Shown: positions 61,838-64,000 of the stretch, piece by piece
Layout of the letters: every line of letters begins with the position of its first letter
Position numbering within the stretch: the stretch's first letter is position 1
NCBI GenBank assembly: GCA_050251735.1
Contig: JBFWMF010000011.1
Location: 1-64,000, forward strand
From: Desulfitobacterium sp050251735
GTDB taxonomy: Bacteria > Bacillota > Desulfitobacteriia > Desulfitobacteriales > Desulfitobacteriaceae
Reading direction: 5' to 3'
DNA: 64,000 nucleotides
Translations under genes and position numbers: made by a program
Notes under the pieces: generated by a model
The model's input: only the letters and a program-made list of their open reading frames with translations
Databases searched by the model: none
Told to the model about the DNA's origin: nothing

Positions 61838-63394
61838 ATGGGTACAGTAATTATTGATCCCGTGACCCGAATCGAGGGTCACTTGAAAGTAGAAGTAGAA
61901 GTCACCAATGGTGTTATTACAGACGCTAAATCGATCGGTACCATGTACCGTGGGTTTGAACCCCTCTTAAGAGGTCGTGATCCTCGGGATGCTACCTATG
62001 TCACTGAGAGGACATGTGGGGTTTGTGCCGGCTCCCATGGCTGGGCTTCGTCCTTAGCCTTAGATCAAGCCTTTGGGGCAAAGGTTCCGGCAGGGGGAAG
62101 ACTCATTCGCAATCTGATGATGGGTGCTATGTGGCTCCATGACCATCCTCTTCATTTCTATCATTTAAGTGCCTTGGACTACATAGATATCACCGCGGTT
62201 GCCAAATACCAGGGTCAAGATGCTGGTCTGCTTAAGGTTAAAGATAAAATCGGAAAGTTAATAGCTGCTGGGGATACGGCTCCTTTGACACCACGTTATG
62301 AGCCTGATGAATTCTGTGTCAATGATCCTGAGCTTGTCACGCTTGCAGTATCCCACTATTTGAAGGCTCTCGACATGCAAGCGAGGGCTAAGAAAATGTC
62401 GGCTCTCTTTGCCGGTAAACAACCGCACCAATCCTCCATTGTTGTAGGTGGGGTGACCATCCTTCCCAACATTGAAGTTGTCGAACAGTTTCGTTCGATG
62501 TTGCTCGAGCAAATCGACTACCTTGAGAACATCTATCTACAAGATGTGCTAACATTTGGAACTGGTCCCTTACTTCCTCTCGCCCAAGCTGGGGTAGGGG
62601 GTAGCTATGGCAACTACCTGTCTTATGGTGGCTTTGGTCTGGATGATGAAGGAAAAGACTTCCTCTTCAAACCCGGCATTGTCCTCGATGGTGATTTGAG
62701 CAAGGTCATGACTATCGATCAGAGCAAAATAACCGAAGGAGTAACACGGGCTTGGTATAAAGATAGCCCAAAGGGAGACCATCCTTTTGACTCGGACACC
62801 GTGCCTGATCTCTCCAGAACTGATGCGTATTCCTTTGTCAAGGCTCCGCGTTATGATGGGAAGCCTGTTGAAGTAGGCCCCTTGGCTCGTATGCTTGTCC
62901 TTCAGCCAAAAGGATTGATGGATATTATTGCGAAATACAACATTAAGCCTGGTGCTGTTGCTCGCCATGCAGCACGTGCCTTTGAAACTGTTATATTGGC
63001 TAAAGAAATGATCAATTGGGTTAACCAACTAGAAGCAGAAATGGGCAAAGGCCTTAGAATCCATGATACGGACCATTGGAATGCCCCGGCAGTCGGTCAA
63101 GGAATAGGCTTAACTGAAGTTCCACGCGGTGCCTTGGGTCATTGGATTAAAATTAAGGACCATGTCACCGAAAATTATCAAATGGTTGTTCCTACCACCT
63201 GGAACTTCTCCCCTAAGGATGCCCAAGGGAATTACGGCCCCTTAGAAAAAGCCTTAATTGGTGTTCCTATTCCGGATGAAAATAACCCCATCAACATCGT
63301 CCGGGTTATCCGTTCGTATGATCCTTGCTTAGCTTGTGCTATTCACCTTATTGATCCGCAAACGAACGAAATCCGCAAATTCCGCATCGGTTAA
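61838..63394 (+). CDS. hyaB: NiFe hydrogenase large subunit
   Basis: 518 residues, 3 nt after the small subunit. Nickel ligands are complete: Cys60 and Cys63 in RTCGVCAGSHG, and Cys497 and Cys500 in DPCLACAIH. His503 is the cleavage site, after which 15 residues must be removed by a maturation protease. It begins VIIDPVTRIEGHLKVE as in the family. No maturation gene is in view. Confidence 0.97.
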   Translation: MGTVIIDPVTRIEGHLKVEVEVTNGVITDAKSIGTMYRGFEPLLRGRDPRDATYVTERTCGVCAGSHGWASSLALDQAFGAKVPAGGRLIRNLMMGAMWLHDHPLHFYHLSALDYIDITAVAKYQGQDAGLLKVKDKIGKLIAAGDTAPLTPRYEPDEFCVNDPELVTLAVSHYLKALDMQARAKKMSALFAGKQPHQSSIVVGGVTILPNIEVVEQFRSMLLEQIDYLENIYLQDVLTFGTGPLLPLAQAGVGGSYGNYLSYGGFGLDDEGKDFLFKPGIVLDGDLSKVMTIDQSKITEGVTRAWYKDSPKGDHPFDSDTVPDLSRTDAYSFVKAPRYDGKPVEVGPLARMLVLQPKGLMDIIAKYNIKPGAVARHAARAFETVILAKEMINWVNQLEAEMGKGLRIHDTDHWNAPAVGQGIGLTEVPRGALGHWIKIKDHVTENYQMVVPTTWNFSPKDAQGNYGPLEKALIGVPIPDENNPINIVRVIRSYDPCLACAIHLIDPQTNEIRKFRIG

Positions 63395-63433
63395 TAGGGT
63401 TAATAAGAATGAATAGGAAAGTGAGGGAAAAAT

Positions 63434-64000
63434 ATGGCTAATCCCGCAGAACATCCGTTATCTCATCGGATTACCCATTGGATTAACTTGATCAATTTCA
63501 CAGCCTTGATTACCACAGGCTTACTGATTCATTCTCCCTATGAGGGAATGCCTATGAATGCCATACGCAACATTCATTTCCTCTTTATGTACAGCTTGAT
63601 TTTCACAGGGATTGTTCGATTCTACATCTCCTTTTTGACTAAGGATAGAGATTTCAAGAAGTTTTTCCTCAACACACATGATGTCAAGGGTTTTATGCCT
63701 CAGATCAAGTATTATTTGTTTTTGCAAAAGAATCATCCTGATAATCCCAATGCCTATAATCCCATGCAAAAGCTAGCTTATATTGGTCTGCCCATTCTGG
63801 CCGTTCTGCAAATCATTACGGGAGCTTTGCTTTATTTGCCAATGAAGTTTGCCTCCTTAGAGGCTACCCTAGGTGGATTGGCCGCTATTAGAGGCTTCCA
63901 CTTCGTCATCACCTGGCTGTTTATTGCGATTATTGCTGTCCATGTCTATATGGTATTCACTGAAGCCATTGATCAATTTTGGTATATGTTCTTTGGGATC
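63434..64000 (+). CDS. hyaC: Hydrogenase cytochrome b subunit, partial
   Basis: At least 189 residues; the gene continues beyond the window. At least four hydrophobic helices with His at expected heme positions (for example SHRITHWINLINF near the start, HFVITWLFIAIIAVHVYMVF near the end) match the di-heme cytochrome b of membrane hydrogenases. ATG 63434 follows GAGGGAAA, 39 nt after the large subunit stop. It links hydrogen oxidation to the quinone pool. Confidence 0.93.
   Translation, partial: MANPAEHPLSHRITHWINLINFTALITTGLLIHSPYEGMPMNAIRNIHFLFMYSLIFTGIVRFYISFLTKDRDFKKFFLNTHDVKGFMPQIKYYLFLQKNHPDNPNAYNPMQKLAYIGLPILAVLQIITGALLYLPMKFASLEATLGGLAAIRGFHFVITWLFIAIIAVHVYMVFTEAIDQFWYMFFGI

Overview
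The window reads as chromosome of an anaerobic, endospore-forming Firmicute of the Desulfitobacterium/Desulfosporosinus type (Peptococcaceae sensu lato). This rests on a complete carbonyl branch of the Wood-Ljungdahl pathway in clostridial order, a fixABCX electron-transfer flavoprotein operon whose EtfA carries a fused ferredoxin, a Tat-exported membrane NiFe hydrogenase, a DegS/DegU pair, a SpoVD-like transpeptidase and low-GC Firmicute signals (strong Shine-Dalgarno sites, many TTG/GTG starts, U-tailed terminators). Genus and species cannot be fixed from the sequence alone. I see no prophage, insertion sequence, CRISPR array or rRNA.

Layout. 1-5.7 kb, mostly minus strand: a SigH-like sigma factor, the riboflavin operon ribD-ribE-ribBA-ribH behind an FMN riboswitch with its own terminator, a GNAT acetyltransferase and tRNA-Pro(CGG). 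5.8-7.0 kb: a DegV protein and a small unknown protein. 7.4-18.4 kb, plus strand: cooC-acsA-acsB-acsC-acsV-acsF(cooC-like)-acsD-acsE, which together give CO2 reduction to CO, methyl transfer from methyl-THF to the corrinoid protein, and acetyl-CoA synthesis or cleavage. 18.6-21.7 kb: an unknown protein with short acidic repeats, then degS-degU. 21.8-28.3 kb: a beta-CASP metallo-hydrolase, an HD hydrolase, a DnaD/DnaI-type primosome pair and three unknown membrane or exported proteins. 28.4-35.4 kb: GAPDH copy 1, OsmC, a phosphodiester-glycosidase-family protein, an anchored unknown protein and a large UPF0182 membrane protein. 35.6-39.4 kb: fixABCX. 39.5-47.4 kb: rhomboid protease, SpoVD-like penicillin-binding protein, PepV dipeptidase and three tandem M42 aminopeptidases. 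47.5-50.9 kb: a small siroheme-reductase-like ferredoxin protein, a Crp/Fnr regulator, and a molybdenum-flavoured group (structured leader, MoeA-like protein with a Cys tail, NifX-like protein with a His tail). 51-55.1 kb: a twin P-loop ATPase, GAPDH copy 2 and pyruvate kinase. 55.3-60.5 kb: small conserved proteins (one DUF896 family), an M23 peptidase, a thioesterase, a small ORF under a palindrome-containing promoter, a second DegV protein and a D,D-carboxypeptidase. 60.7-64 kb: NiFe hydrogenase small and large subunits and the start of its cytochrome b, cut by the window end.

How it fits together. Hydrogenase, FixABCX and the CODH/ACS complex are the energy and carbon core: hydrogen oxidation feeds the membrane quinone pool, FixABCX links NADH, quinone and low-potential ferredoxin, and CODH/ACS uses ferredoxin electrons for acetyl-CoA metabolism. 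GAPDH and pyruvate kinase supply the glycolytic side. The least explained items are the acidic-repeat protein before degSU, the internally duplicated ATPase before gap2, the MoeA-like/NifX-like metal cluster with its structured leader, and the small ORF behind the palindromic promoter.
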